Assembly (NCBI GenBank): GCA_025993795.1
Contig: JAMQHL010000008.1
Coordinates: 1 to 49,270 of the forward strand
Origin: Planctomycetota bacterium
GTDB lineage: Bacteria > Planctomycetota > UBA8742 > UBA2392
DNA: 49,270 nucleotides
Reading direction: 5' to 3'
A model generated the notes under the pieces. It was not told where the DNA came from and searched no databases. It saw only the letters and a program-made list of their open reading frames with translations. Every line of letters starts with the position of its first letter. Position 1 is the stretch's first letter. The translations under genes and the position numbers were made by a program. This document shows positions 1-8,850 of the stretch, piece after piece.

Positions 1-14
1 GCGGCTTTGTGTGA

Positions 15-56
15 TGCGGGCTTCCAGCCCGCACGTGTGGCAGGCATCCGGCCTGC
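15..56. repeat. Two tandem GC-rich hairpins of the same design
   Basis: Two consecutive hairpins lie at 15-33 (7-bp stem TGCGGGC/GCCCGCA, loop TTCCA) and 40-56 (6-bp stem GCAGGC/GCCTGC, loop ATCCG). Both follow the pattern GC-N-GGC-N-TCC-N-GCC-N-GCAC with a period of about 25 bp. The stems differ by compensating changes, so structure is kept while sequence varies. This looks like a short intergenic repeat family, cut by the window edge. No coding potential is evident. Confidence 0.6.
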
Positions 57-92
57 ACGGTTGGCGTTTGGCCGGTTGACACGGCAAAGGCG

Positions 93-183
93 TTCACTAC
101 GGAGAAACAGAGTCACAGAGGAAACCAAGTCCCTGAGTTGACCAGAAAAGCAGTTCTCCGTGGCTCTGTTCCTCTGTGGTGAA
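93..183. repeat. Long imperfect inverted repeat (CACAGAG-type intergenic element)
   Basis: The arm at 93-122 and the reverse complement of 154-183 match at 24 of 30 positions, and all six differences are transitions. Four of them would still pair as G-U when read as RNA on the plus strand. The 31-nt spacer is 123-153. Short words such as CACAGAG and ACAGAG recur in both arms. The element sits downstream of the XRE regulator gene, whose stop is at 284. It may be a mobile palindromic repeat or may act as a transcription end. Confidence 0.6.
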
Positions 184-283
184 ATGCATTTGGTTGCGGT
201 CGCAGATTTCGGACAAGGGGGCGCGGCGCTTCAGGCAAGCGCAACCGGCAATCAAAGGCCCTTGAACACATGATGGTAGTCAC

Positions 284-1750
284 TCAATGAAAAACGAGGG
301 CGCGATAGCCGCGGGCGGCGTACTCAGCCAGCAGGGCATTGGCATGCGCCAGCATCGCCTTGTTCTTCTCGTCGCCGGCAAACAGCGCCACGACATTGCG
401 GGCATGCAGCGCGCGCACTTCAAGCCTGGGCAGCACACCCGGCTCAAGGCCGAGCAGCAGCTCGTGCGCGGCGGCGGTGTGGCGCTGCGCCTGCTTGCGC
501 TGGCCGCCGACGCGGAACAACTGGGCAACGCAGCATTCCTGGCCAAAGCGCGACAGCGGGTCGCTCGGTTGCTTCGTGTTCTCGACATGGACGAGCAGGC
601 GCTGCGCCGGGTTCGGGCCGCCGTCGGCCAGTGCCTCCGCCAGGCAACGGGCATGAACGACAGTGAAATGTTCGCGTGCCACATGGCCGTCGCTGTGTTT
701 CAGGACCAGCGCCAGCGACTCTGCGTTCTCCAACATCACCGACAACGCGACCAGGCGCGACCATTTGGCTTCGCTGTCTCCGCCAAAGGCCATCGCCTGC
801 TGCATGCTCATCGAACCCTCAAGCAGTTGCCCGCGGGCGAGCGTCTGCTCGATGTTCAGTCGATAGCGCTGCTCTGCGTGCGGCAGCACACGGCGCGCGG
901 TATCAAGGGCGCGGGCCAGGTCGCCCAGTTCAATGTCAAGCGAGGCGCCCACGGCTTCAAGCTGAACCTGCCGGCCGCCGGACAGCTCAATGCCGGCGCG
1001 GGCCACGCGGCGGGCTTCTTCAAAGCGGCCGTTGGTTTCAAGGATTGCTACATAGTTGTGGGCCTCGGGCTGGGTCCACTCATCAAGCGCGCCCCGGTTC
1101 AGCAACAGGGAAAGAAAGCTGCGGCGCTGGTGTGCCAGTGCCTCTGCCGGGTTGCCGCCGGCATGGTGAAAGTGCGACAGCGCGCCCTCAAGTTGCGCCC
1201 TCAGAAACAGGTCGTCGGTGAGGCGGCTGACCTGCTGGGCGGCGGCCAGCAGGGTCTCGGCACGGTTGAGGTCGCGCTTAAGCAGGGCGGCGCGGATTTC
1301 GTCAATCAGCTTCAGAAAGATCGGGCGGCTGTGCTCGTTCAGCTTGGCGCGCAGGCCCTCATATTGGCCGAGGGCATCATTGAGGTCGCGCAGGACGCCC
1401 AAGTGGTGTTTGCCGGTGAGCGAGCCCAGGCGCATGCGGTTTACCGAAGCCATCGCGCCGACAAGGGCCAGCAGGTCGCCGGCCATCTCGCGCGTGCCCG
1501 AAGAGATATCCGAGAGGTAGGGCGTGCCCTCGCCGGTGAGCAGCCACGCGGGGTTGATGCCCAGCGTCTCGACCAGCGCCGAACCGAACTCAAGGGGCAT
1601 GCGCGTGCCCGCGGAATAGCGGCTGACGTTGTTGGGCGAGAAATCGGTGCGGCGGGCGATCTCGGCCTGGGTGTGGGTCTCGATCAGGCTGGTGAGCCTT
1701 TCCTGAAGTCCTGAGGCGCGTTCGGCGTTGCGGTCAAGGGCGGTGTTCAT
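284..1750 (-). CDS. XRE-family HTH regulator with TPR-like C-terminal region
   Basis: A 488-residue protein. An N-terminal phage-repressor-type helix-turn-helix is visible around residues 26-50 (AEIARRTDFSPNNVSRY), followed by INPAWLLTGEG, a hallmark of XRE/CI-like repressors. The remaining ~400 residues are Leu/Ala-rich helical sequence with RRVARAGIEL-type helix pairs, suggesting tetratricopeptide-like repeats for ligand or partner sensing. The ATG at 1750 is preferred over one 30 nt upstream because GGAG lies about 7 nt before it. A perfect 8-bp palindrome (1788-1809) lies 38 bp upstream, between this gene and the divergent FG-GAP gene, so autoregulation and control of that neighbour are likely. 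The ligand is unknown. Confidence 0.85.
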   Translation of the reverse strand: MNTALDRNAERASGLQERLTSLIETHTQAEIARRTDFSPNNVSRYSAGTRMPLEFGSALVETLGINPAWLLTGEGTPYLSDISSGTREMAGDLLALVGAMASVNRMRLGSLTGKHHLGVLRDLNDALGQYEGLRAKLNEHSRPIFLKLIDEIRAALLKRDLNRAETLLAAAQQVSRLTDDLFLRAQLEGALSHFHHAGGNPAEALAHQRRSFLSLLLNRGALDEWTQPEAHNYVAILETNGRFEEARRVARAGIELSGGRQVQLEAVGASLDIELGDLARALDTARRVLPHAEQRYRLNIEQTLARGQLLEGSMSMQQAMAFGGDSEAKWSRLVALSVMLENAESLALVLKHSDGHVAREHFTVVHARCLAEALADGGPNPAQRLLVHVENTKQPSDPLSRFGQECCVAQLFRVGGQRKQAQRHTAAAHELLLGLEPGVLPRLEVRALHARNVVALFAGDEKNKAMLAHANALLAEYAARGYRALVFH

Positions 1751-1787
1751 CGCGGTCTCCGTGGCGGATTTGTGGTGCACACCGACT

Positions 1788-1809
1788 TGTATACCAAATT
1801 AGGTATACA
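1788..1809. promoter_or_regulatory. Palindromic operator between divergent genes
   Basis: A perfect inverted repeat: TGTATACC (1788-1795), spacer AAATTA, GGTATACA (1802-1809). It is the only markedly AT-rich stretch nearby and lies between the start of the XRE regulator (1750, minus) and the FG-GAP gene (1889, plus). Two 8-bp half-sites about one and a half helical turns apart suit a dimeric XRE repressor. That the adjacent regulator binds here is inferred. Confidence 0.7.
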
Positions 1810-1888
1810 GTTTGCCAGATACTTTTCTTTGTTGATGTCATTTTGGGTAGGCTTGGGCGCATTGATCTGTCACTTACAGGAGCCTTCG

Positions 1889-4800
1889 ATGACTACCCGA
1901 TTCCTGCTGACAACTGCTTTCCTACTGTTTGCGGCCGCTGCGGCCGCGCAACCGACTGTCAGTTCGCTGTCGCCGACGCGCCACAACCCCAATGCCGCGC
2001 CGGGTGCAAACGTGACGGCTGGTTTCAGCGGCAACATGGCAACACCAGCCGCCGGGGCGTTTCGCGTGCGCAGCGCGACGCGCGGCACGCTGCCCGGCAC
2101 CTACTCGGGCGGCGGAACCTCGCAGCTCAGCTTTGACCCGACATCCAACCTGCTGCCCGGCGAAGAGATTGAAGTCAGCCTGACCACGGCCCTGACCAGC
2201 ACCCAGAGTGTTCCGCTGGCCTCGGCCCATGTATGGCGCTTTCGGGCGGCGACTGCGCAGAAGACGGCGCGCTTTGACCGGCGCGGCTGGAACACCGGCC
2301 TGTTCAATGCCTGGGACGCGGAGTTCGGCGACCTGGACAACGACGGCGACCTTGACCTTGTGTGCGTGGCCAACGGCCAAAGCTACTTCTACCTGAACGA
2401 CGGCAGCGGCAACTTCACGTCAAGCCCGCTGGGAACTCCTGACGGCAGCCAGGCGTGCGAGCTGGCCGACATCGACAACGACGGCGACCTCGACATCATC
2501 GTCGCCAACGCGCGCTGGAACACGACATCGGGGCAGTACCCCGGCCAGTCGCTGATCTATCTCAATAACGGAAGCGCGGGTTTCAGCAGCACGATCAACC
2601 TGGGGCTGACCGGGCAGTTCGCGCTCGACATTGCCGTCGGCGACCTTGATGGCGACGGCGACACCGACATCGTGATTGCCAAGGGCGGCGTGCAGGTCGA
2701 GCCCAACGACATCTACATCAACAACGGCGGCGGCAACTTTTCCCGCAAGGCCGTGCTGGTCGTTGCCGGATACACAGCCGAGTTCGGGGATAACACATGG
2801 GCCGTGCGCCTTGCCGATGCCGACAATGACGGTGACCTGGACCTGTTCACCGGCAACTTTGATTTCAACCCGACGCAGTCCTACCTCTTCCTGAACAACG
2901 GCAGCGGCGACTTTGACTATCTCTCGAACAGTGTACCCGTCGGCAGCCCCGGCATCGCGCTGGGCATGGAAGTTGCCGACTTCAATGGCGACGGCCGCGT
3001 TGACGTGGCCTTCGGGCACCTGGGGCAGCCGGCTATGGGGACCTCTGACCGGGTCAGCGTGTACTACAACAGCGGCGGCACGACCTATTCGTCGCCACAG
3101 GTAATGAACGCCAGCGGTTTTCCCTACGGCGTTGAAGCTGCTGACGTCGATGGCGACGGCGACCTTGACCTGGCCATCGGCCTGGAGGGCGGCCAGTGCT
3201 ATGTGCTGGTGAACTCGGGCACGAATTTCAGCAGCACGCTCGCCCTGGGCAACGGCTCAACCCAGGCACACAACCTGGCGTTCGGGGACGTGGACGGCGA
3301 CGGCGACCTTGATTGCGCCGGCCCCGACCGCGTCTACTACAACGGCAGCAACCCGCCGCTGTTCAACGTGTGGACGGCAGCGGGCACCGTCACCAACGGC
3401 GCAACCGTCAACGTAAGCTACGGGCAGTCGCTTTCGTCGTTGGGTTTGAACATCCTTGTCAGCGATTCCGATGGCGACAACATTGTGGTCACCGGCACGG
3501 TCAGCAACGTGACCACCCAGGGCATTCTGAACAGCGAGTTCAGCAAGGCCAACGCGCCGGCGCCCTCGATGCTGAACCCGACCACCGGCACGTTCAACCA
3601 GGGCAGCGCAACTCACACAGTCTCGTTGACCTCTCAGGACAACACCGAGACCACGCTGTTCAGCTTCCAGATCGTGGTAGGTCCGGCTCCGAACACGGCG
3701 CCGACACTGGCTGTTTCAAGCAGCAGCGGAAACATCCTGAACAACGCAACGCTGAATGTTGCGCATGGAACAAGCATGGCTTCGCTGGGCTTGCAGATCA
3801 GCGTCAATGACGCCGACGCGCACAACGTCAGTGTCGTGGGCAGCGTCAGCAACAGCACCGGCACCGGTATCCTGAACAGCGAGTTCAGCAGCGCCAGCGC
3901 GCCCGTTGCCTACATGCTGTCACCCAGCAGCGGCACGTTCAGCCAGGGCTCGGCACTGCACGTTGTGAACCTGCAGGCCAGCGACGGCAACGGCGGCAAC
4001 ACCGCCTTCAGCTTCAGCATCCAGGTTGGCGCCGCGCCGATGCCCGCAATCGAGCTGCATGAAGGCACAGCTGCAGGCAACATGATCGCCCACGGGTCAG
4101 CCGCTACCGGCGGCCGCGACTTCGGCAGCCGCGATGTTGCACAGGGACCGACTGCTGCCCTGACCGTGGTCATCGTCAATGCGGGCAATGGCGCGTTGGC
4201 CATCAGCGGCATTGCACTCACCGGCGCCCAGGCCGGCGAGTTCGTGCTAAACACCGCAGGAACTGCCGCAAGCGTGTCGCCGGGCAACAGCACGACATTC
4301 AGCATCGCGTTTGACCCATCAAGCCCCGGCGTCAAGACCGCGGGCGTCACGCTGACCCACAACGACAGCGGTGCCGCAAACCCCTACACGTTCTCGATCG
4401 CGGGCGTTGGCACCAGTGTCGCGACTGCGCCCTTGATGGTGGTTCGCCAGGGAAGCACCGCGGGCCCGGTGATCGGCAACGGCAGTTCGCTTGACCTTGG
4501 CACCTATGACGTCGGGTTCGCTTCCGTGCCGGTTACGATCGTGGTGCAGAATGCGGGCAACGCAGACCTGCTGCTTGGCGTGCCCGGGCTCAGCGGCAAT
4601 GCCCCCGGCCAGTTCACCGCTGACAGCACAGGCATACTGGCGGTGGTTCCGGCGGGCCAGAGCACCAGCTTCACGGTCCAGTACATAACCGGCACGCTTG
4701 GCACCCACGATGCCGTGTTGGCGTTTACGCACAATGACGCCAGCACCTCCACCCCGTTCAGCCTCGACCTGAACGCCACCACAAACGGGACCTCGGGTCA

Positions 4801-4921
4801 GGGCGGCTCGAAAGCCAGCGGCGGCGGCGGCGGTTGTGCCACTGCCCCGGCCAGCGGCGCGTGGCTGCTGTGCCTGCTGCCGGCCGTGGCATTGCTGCGC
4901 AGGCGCAAGCGCGCGGCGTAA
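1889..4921 (+). CDS. Secreted FG-GAP beta-propeller protein with CTERM sorting tail
   Basis: A 1010-residue exported protein. The ATG at 1889 follows AGGAG with suitable spacing and opens a Sec signal peptide (FLLTTAFLLFAAAAAAQ). Next comes an Ig-like (Big_5-type) domain, then seven VCBS/FG-GAP repeats, each with a calcium-loop motif such as DLDNDGDLD, DIDNDGDLD or DVDGDGDLD, which implies a seven-bladed propeller. Two tandem ~110-residue domains follow (both contain GILNSEFS), then two domains with NAGNGAL/NAGNADL and THNDxS motifs (choice-of-anchor D or ASPM-SPD-2-Hydin-like). The tail is Gly-rich, then Cys, a hydrophobic segment and LLRRRKR, as in MYXO-CTERM-like signals. A surface role in adhesion or recognition is inferred. 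The divergent XRE gene may control it. Confidence 0.9.
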   Translation: MTTRFLLTTAFLLFAAAAAAQPTVSSLSPTRHNPNAAPGANVTAGFSGNMATPAAGAFRVRSATRGTLPGTYSGGGTSQLSFDPTSNLLPGEEIEVSLTTALTSTQSVPLASAHVWRFRAATAQKTARFDRRGWNTGLFNAWDAEFGDLDNDGDLDLVCVANGQSYFYLNDGSGNFTSSPLGTPDGSQACELADIDNDGDLDIIVANARWNTTSGQYPGQSLIYLNNGSAGFSSTINLGLTGQFALDIAVGDLDGDGDTDIVIAKGGVQVEPNDIYINNGGGNFSRKAVLVVAGYTAEFGDNTWAVRLADADNDGDLDLFTGNFDFNPTQSYLFLNNGSGDFDYLSNSVPVGSPGIALGMEVADFNGDGRVDVAFGHLGQPAMGTSDRVSVYYNSGGTTYSSPQVMNASGFPYGVEAADVDGDGDLDLAIGLEGGQCYVLVNSGTNFSSTLALGNGSTQAHNLAFGDVDGDGDLDCAGPDRVYYNGSNPPLFNVWTAAGTVTNGATVNVSYGQSLSSLGLNILVSDSDGDNIVVTGTVSNVTTQGILNSEFSKANAPAPSMLNPTTGTFNQGSATHTVSLTSQDNTETTLFSFQIVVGPAPNTAPTLAVSSSSGNILNNATLNVAHGTSMASLGLQISVNDADAHNVSVVGSVSNSTGTGILNSEFSSASAPVAYMLSPSSGTFSQGSALHVVNLQASDGNGGNTAFSFSIQVGAAPMPAIELHEGTAAGNMIAHGSAATGGRDFGSRDVAQGPTAALTVVIVNAGNGALAISGIALTGAQAGEFVLNTAGTAASVSPGNSTTFSIAFDPSSPGVKTAGVTLTHNDSGAANPYTFSIAGVGTSVATAPLMVVRQGSTAGPVIGNGSSLDLGTYDVGFASVPVTIVVQNAGNADLLLGVPGLSGNAPGQFTADSTGILAVVPAGQSTSFTVQYITGTLGTHDAVLAFTHNDASTSTPFSLDLNATTNGTSGQGGSKASGGGGGCATAPASGAWLLCLLPAVALLRRRKRAA

Positions 4922-4936
4922 GTGTGCAACAAGACA

Positions 4937-4980
4937 ATCCCGCGGTCGGAATCATCGCCGACCGCGGGATCTTCGTTCTT
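4937..4980. terminator. Bidirectional hairpin terminator
   Basis: A perfect 13-bp stem (ATCCCGCGGTCGG at 4937-4949 and its complement at 4958-4970) with an 8-nt loop, followed on the plus strand by the T-rich CTTCGTTCTT. It lies between the convergent stops at 4921 (FG-GAP gene) and 4994 (pyrD) and could serve both. Confidence 0.85.
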
Positions 4981-4993
4981 ATGCGCCGAGCGC

Positions 4994-5920
4994 CTAGGCG
5001 GAAGGAGCCCCCGTCTGCAGGGTGCCGACGAGGTCGCTGATGCGCTGGATGCCGGCGTCGAGCAGGCGCTGCTTCAGGCCGTTGTGGATGGTCTGGCCGG
5101 CGTCGGGCTCCACGAACAGGATCGTGCCCAGTTGCACCGCGCTGGCGCCCGCGACCATGAATTCCAGCACGTCGTCGGCATTGGAGATCCCGCCGATGGC
5201 AATCACCGGGATCTTCACCGCGCGCGCGGCTTGCCACACGCAGCGCAGCGCCACGGGCTTGATCGCAGGCCCGCTGAGCCCGCCGGTCACATTGGCCACC
5301 AGCGGCGTGCGCTTGCGCCAGTCCACGGCCATGCCGACCAGCGTGTTGATCGCGCACAAAATGTCGGCGCCGCCCGCCTCGGCGGCGCGGGCGATCTTGG
5401 CGATGTCGGTAACGTTGGGCGAGAGCTTTGCGATGATCGGCAGCCGGGTCTTCGCGCGGCAGGCCTTGACCAGTTGCTCGCACTGGCCGGCGTCGGTCGC
5501 GAACTGCATGCCGCCGGCGACGTTGGGGCAGCTCAGGTTCAGCTCAAGCGCCGCCACGCCTTCTTCGTTGTCAAAGCGCTCGGTCAGCCAGACATACTCA
5601 TCAAAATCGTGGCCGACGATATTGACGATGGCTTTGGGGCCGAAGCTGCGCATTTTGGGCAGCGTGTTCTTCACGAAGGCGTCAAAGCCCTCGTTTTGCA
5701 GGCCAATGGCGTTGATCATGCCCGCCGCGGTTTCCGCGGTTCTAGGGTAGGGGTTGCCCAGGCGCGGGTTGCGGCTGATGCTCTTGCCTACCAGCGCGCC
5801 ATAAACGGAAAGGTCGTGGTAGCGGTCGAGCTCTTTGCCATATCCGCTGCACCCGCTGGCGGTCATCAGCGGCGACGAAAGCTCCAGCGGCCCGAGCTTG
5901 ACAGAAAGATCAAGCGGCAT
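4994..5920 (-). CDS. pyrD: Dihydroorotate dehydrogenase, class 1B-like catalytic subunit
   Basis: A 308-residue FMN TIM-barrel enzyme oxidising dihydroorotate to orotate in pyrimidine synthesis. Family features seen: LSSPLMTASGCSGYG near the N-terminus, KSISRNPRLGNPYPR, AIGLQNEG, the ELNLSCPN motif with the catalytic-base cysteine typical of class 1, AKLSPNVTDI, NVTGGLSGPAIKPVALR, and IGGISNADDVLEFMVAGASAVQLGT for phosphate binding. The start ATG at 5920 overlaps the end of lspA (stop at 5910) by 11 bp, so the two are probably translationally coupled. Class 1B enzymes usually work with a PyrK electron-transfer subunit, which is not in the window. Confidence 0.95.
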   Translation of the reverse strand: MPLDLSVKLGPLELSSPLMTASGCSGYGKELDRYHDLSVYGALVGKSISRNPRLGNPYPRTAETAAGMINAIGLQNEGFDAFVKNTLPKMRSFGPKAIVNIVGHDFDEYVWLTERFDNEEGVAALELNLSCPNVAGGMQFATDAGQCEQLVKACRAKTRLPIIAKLSPNVTDIAKIARAAEAGGADILCAINTLVGMAVDWRKRTPLVANVTGGLSGPAIKPVALRCVWQAARAVKIPVIAIGGISNADDVLEFMVAGASAVQLGTILFVEPDAGQTIHNGLKQRLLDAGIQRISDLVGTLQTGAPSA

Positions 5921-6536
5921 TGGGTGCCTCCGCCTTGGGCTCAGGCTTGGTTTCGGGTTTGGCTTCTGTCGGCGTATCGGTCGGCTGCTTGGCGCGTTTG
6001 GGGTCTTTGCGGAAACTGATGGCCAGCAGCATGCCGACGCCGAGCATGATCCAGGCGTCAGCCACGTTCCAGATCGGCCAGCGGCGCGGGATCTCGAAGA
6101 ACAGGATCTTCGTGCCGTGGCCCGGCAAGTCAAAGTCAAAGTAGACGAAGTCGCGCACATGGCCCAGCAACAGCCGGTCGTAAAGGTTGCCGATGGCGCC
6201 CGCCGTGACCAGCGCCAAGGCAACCAGAAAGAAGCGGCGCGAAGGCCCTGACTTGTACATGTACACAAGCAGCGCGCTGAGAACGACGCCGGCGATCAAC
6301 GCCAGCAAGCCGGGATTGCCGTGCAATATGCTGAACGCGGCGCCCTCATTTTCGGCCCATTTCCAGCTGATCCAGCGGCCGATCACGGGCGTTACTTCGG
6401 GGTCTGTCGGGCGCACGACGCTGTCGGCCCAGGCCTTGGACGCTATGTCGGCGACCAGGCCCGCCAACAGCACGATCCAGAACAGGCCTTTGCGGGTAAA
6501 CGCGCGCTGCAAGGGTGTCAGTGTGGGCTCGGCCAT
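5910..6536 (-). CDS. lspA: Lipoprotein signal peptidase (signal peptidase II)
   Basis: A 208-residue inner-membrane aspartyl protease that cleaves prolipoprotein signal peptides after lipidation. Four hydrophobic segments are visible. Conserved blocks are NEGAAFSI, GAIGNLYDRLLLGHVRDF and NVADAWIMLG, with the two catalytic aspartates expected in the VRDF and NVADAW segments. A charged Pro/Glu/Lys tail of about 30 residues after the last membrane helix (KPETKPEPKAEAP) is longer than in most homologues. The ATG at 6536 was chosen because homology begins there and the region further upstream belongs to the divergent hemW promoter area. It fits the many lipoproteins in the window. pyrD follows with an overlap. 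Confidence 0.93.
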   Translation of the reverse strand: MAEPTLTPLQRAFTRKGLFWIVLLAGLVADIASKAWADSVVRPTDPEVTPVIGRWISWKWAENEGAAFSILHGNPGLLALIAGVVLSALLVYMYKSGPSRRFFLVALALVTAGAIGNLYDRLLLGHVRDFVYFDFDLPGHGTKILFFEIPRRWPIWNVADAWIMLGVGMLLAISFRKDPKRAKQPTDTPTEAKPETKPEPKAEAPNAA

Positions 6537-6609
6537 GGCGCGAATGTACGGCCACGCCCGCGAGGCGGCAAGGCGTGGGCGGATGGCGCGGCCGAAGTAT
6601 GCTGGCGCC

Positions 6610-7770
6610 ATGGCTTCGTTGTACCTCCACATTCCGTTTTGCCTGCGCAAGTGCGAGTACTGTGACTTCGTAAGCGGCGTCGCAGGACAAGCCGAAATCG
6701 ACCGTTACTTACGCGCGCTGGACCACGAGCTGGAACTGCGCTTTCCCGGCGGATTGGCGCCCGACACCATCTTCATCGGCGGTGGAACGCCAACGCGCCT
6801 CAGCGCCGCACAGTGGATTGAACTGGGGGGGATTCTGCGGCGGCGACTTGACCTGTCGCGCTGCACCGAGTTCACGAGCGAGATCAACCCCGGCACGCTG
6901 ACACCCGAGAAGGCTGCTGCCCTGCGCGCGGCGGGCGTGGATCGCACCAGCTTCGGCGTGCAGAGCTTCCACACCCGCTTTCTGCAGGGCCTGGGGCGCG
7001 CCTATGAAGCCGGCACGGCCACCTCAGCGGTACGGATGGCCCGCGAGGCGGGCATTGCCCGCGTGAGCATGGACCTGATGTTCGCGCTGCCGGGCCAGAC
7101 GCTGGCGGAATTGCGTGAAGATGTTGCTGCGGCGCTGGCGCACGATACCGAACACCTGAGCCTGTACGCCCTGACCTATGAGGACGACACGCCCTTGACG
7201 CGTCAATTGAAGTCAGGCGCCGTCACACCCTGCCCCGAAGAGCTTGAGCGCGAAATGTTCAAGGCGGTCGGAGACATGCTTGCCGCCGCAGGTTTGCCGC
7301 GTTACGAGGTCAGCAACTTCGCGCGCCCCGGCGCACAGTGTCGCCACAACCTGGTATATTGGACGCTGGGTGAGTGGCATGGCGTCGGTGCCGCCGCCCA
7401 CGGGCTGATCGGTGGGCAGGTCCACCGCAACCCGCCGGACTGGAAGGTCTACTGCGACGCGATCGAGGCTGGCCGCCCAGCGTTGCAGCGCGACGCAGCG
7501 ATGCCGAACATTGAGCGCGCCGAGACACTGCTGCTGATGGGCCTGAGACTGACGCAGGGCGTTGAGCTGCGACGCTTTCGCAACCTCGCGGGCGAGAGTT
7601 TTCACACACTGTGCGCGGCACCCGCTGCAAGGCTTGTCGCGCAGGGCCTGCTTGAATTGAATGAGACCCACGTGCGCTGCACGAATGAGGGGTTGTTCGT
7701 GCTGGATGAGATCATTGTGCAACTCGCGGCAGGCATGAAGGCAACGCCGGGAACAGCGAATGACCACTAA
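6610..7770 (+). CDS. hemW: HemW-like radical SAM protein
   Basis: A 386-residue radical SAM protein. HIPFC begins at residue 7, and the cluster cysteines C11, C15 and C18 form CLRKCEYC. Also present are GGGTPTRLS (SAM-binding Gly motif), EINPGTLTPEK, GVQSF, SMDLMFALPGQT and HNLVYW, all typical of HemW rather than oxygen-independent coproporphyrinogen oxidase HemN. HemW is thought to be a haem chaperone for respiratory enzymes, which suits the cytochrome c near the window end. The ATG at 6610 starts 4 codons before HIPFC, so upstream in-frame codons are not used. It is divergent from lspA (73 bp apart), and its end overlaps the downstream protease gene by 11 bp. Confidence 0.93.
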   Translation: MASLYLHIPFCLRKCEYCDFVSGVAGQAEIDRYLRALDHELELRFPGGLAPDTIFIGGGTPTRLSAAQWIELGGILRRRLDLSRCTEFTSEINPGTLTPEKAAALRAAGVDRTSFGVQSFHTRFLQGLGRAYEAGTATSAVRMAREAGIARVSMDLMFALPGQTLAELREDVAAALAHDTEHLSLYALTYEDDTPLTRQLKSGAVTPCPEELEREMFKAVGDMLAAAGLPRYEVSNFARPGAQCRHNLVYWTLGEWHGVGAAAHGLIGGQVHRNPPDWKVYCDAIEAGRPALQRDAAMPNIERAETLLLMGLRLTQGVELRRFRNLAGESFHTLCAAPAARLVAQGLLELNETHVRCTNEGLFVLDEIIVQLAAGMKATPGTANDH

Positions 7771-8836
7771 TCAGTTACCAATTGCCAATGGACGGCCACG
7801 CTGGCGACGCATTGGCTATTGGCTGCTGTTTGTTGGTCACTTGCTGTTTCTCTACGGGTGCGCCACCGCGCCGCGCGCCGTTGAGCCGCTGCCGGGCAAT
7901 GGTCGTGAGCTCACGGGGCTTGAGAAAGCAAAGCTTGCGGTGGTGGCGCTGGTGGTTGAGCAAGGAACCAGCGGCGACAGTTACGGCGCGGGCGTTGTGT
8001 TCGACACGCAGGGGCACATTCTGACCGTGCACCATGTGATCGAAGGTGCGACGCGCATTCTTGTGCTGCTGTCGGGCGGGTACACCGTGCGTGCCGACGT
8101 TGTCGCAATTGACCCGGTGTTTGATTTCGCCATTCTGCGCGCAGAGATGTTCCTGCCTGAGCGCATGCGCCCTGCCGATCTGGCCAAAGAGCTGCCCCGC
8201 CCCGGCGACACAGTCTGGAACCTTGGCAACCCCTTCGGTACCTCGCGCTTCGGCGGCGAGCCCAGCGTGGGTCGCGGCGTGATCAGCGCCCTGCACCGCA
8301 GCTACCTGAATGAAGAAACCGGCAGGCTTTACCTCGATGGCATCCAGCACGACGCGCCCACCAACCCCGGCAACAGCGGTGGCGGCATCTTCAACGAGCG
8401 CGGCGAACTGCTGGGCCTGAACGCGCTGATCACCACCATGCGCGAGACCCCGGGCGACTCGGGCGTCGCGTTTGCGCTGCCCGCGCCGGTGATTCGCAAA
8501 GTTGCAGAGCGCCTGCTGCGCGGCGACGTCGTGACACACGGTTGGCTGGGCGCCGAGCGTTACAAGCAAGCCGCCGAGGTTTTCCCGCAGGGCCATGGTC
8601 GCCTGCGTGCGGTGTTCGGCCCGCTGGCGCAGGGTGGGCCCGCCAGCGCGGCGGGTTTCATGCCCGGCGATGTGATTATCAAGGTCGGCGGCAATGAGGT
8701 TTTCGGCCTGCACGAAATTCTGAGCATGGAGGATTCGCTGATTCCCGGGCAGCCGGTCAAGCTGACCATCAACCGTGCGGGCCGGGAGTTTGACCTCGAC
8801 CTTGTCGTGGGTTCGCGCCCCTGGCCCTGGGGATAA
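7760..8836 (+). CDS. HtrA/DegP-like serine protease, probable lipoprotein, with PDZ domain
   Basis: A 358-residue protein. A hydrophobic segment ending FLYGC (Cys34) suggests lipidation, so it probably acts at the envelope. A trypsin-like fold follows, with the triad readable as His92 (TVHHVI), Asp122 (DPVFDFAIL) and Ser206 (TNPGNSGGG). A PDZ domain is clear at about residues 260-350 (PASAAGFMPGDVIIKVGGNEV). This is the HtrA layout with a single PDZ. The ATG lies inside the end of hemW (11-bp overlap), suggesting coupled translation. The first ~30 codons are built from unusual repetitive AT-rich words (see findings). Substrate unknown; envelope protein quality control is inferred from the family. 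Confidence 0.9.
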   Translation: MTTNQLPIANGRPRWRRIGYWLLFVGHLLFLYGCATAPRAVEPLPGNGRELTGLEKAKLAVVALVVEQGTSGDSYGAGVVFDTQGHILTVHHVIEGATRILVLLSGGYTVRADVVAIDPVFDFAILRAEMFLPERMRPADLAKELPRPGDTVWNLGNPFGTSRFGGEPSVGRGVISALHRSYLNEETGRLYLDGIQHDAPTNPGNSGGGIFNERGELLGLNALITTMRETPGDSGVAFALPAPVIRKVAERLLRGDVVTHGWLGAERYKQAAEVFPQGHGRLRAVFGPLAQGGPASAAGFMPGDVIIKVGGNEVFGLHEILSMEDSLIPGQPVKLTINRAGREFDLDLVVGSRPWPWG

Positions 8837-8850
8837 GCTGTCGCGGCGCG

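Noticed and set aside
287..1714. Long plus-strand open frame (475 codons) opposite the XRE gene
   Set aside because: A high-G+C antisense shadow: no ribosome site and no recognisable domain, while the minus strand encodes a clear HTH protein.
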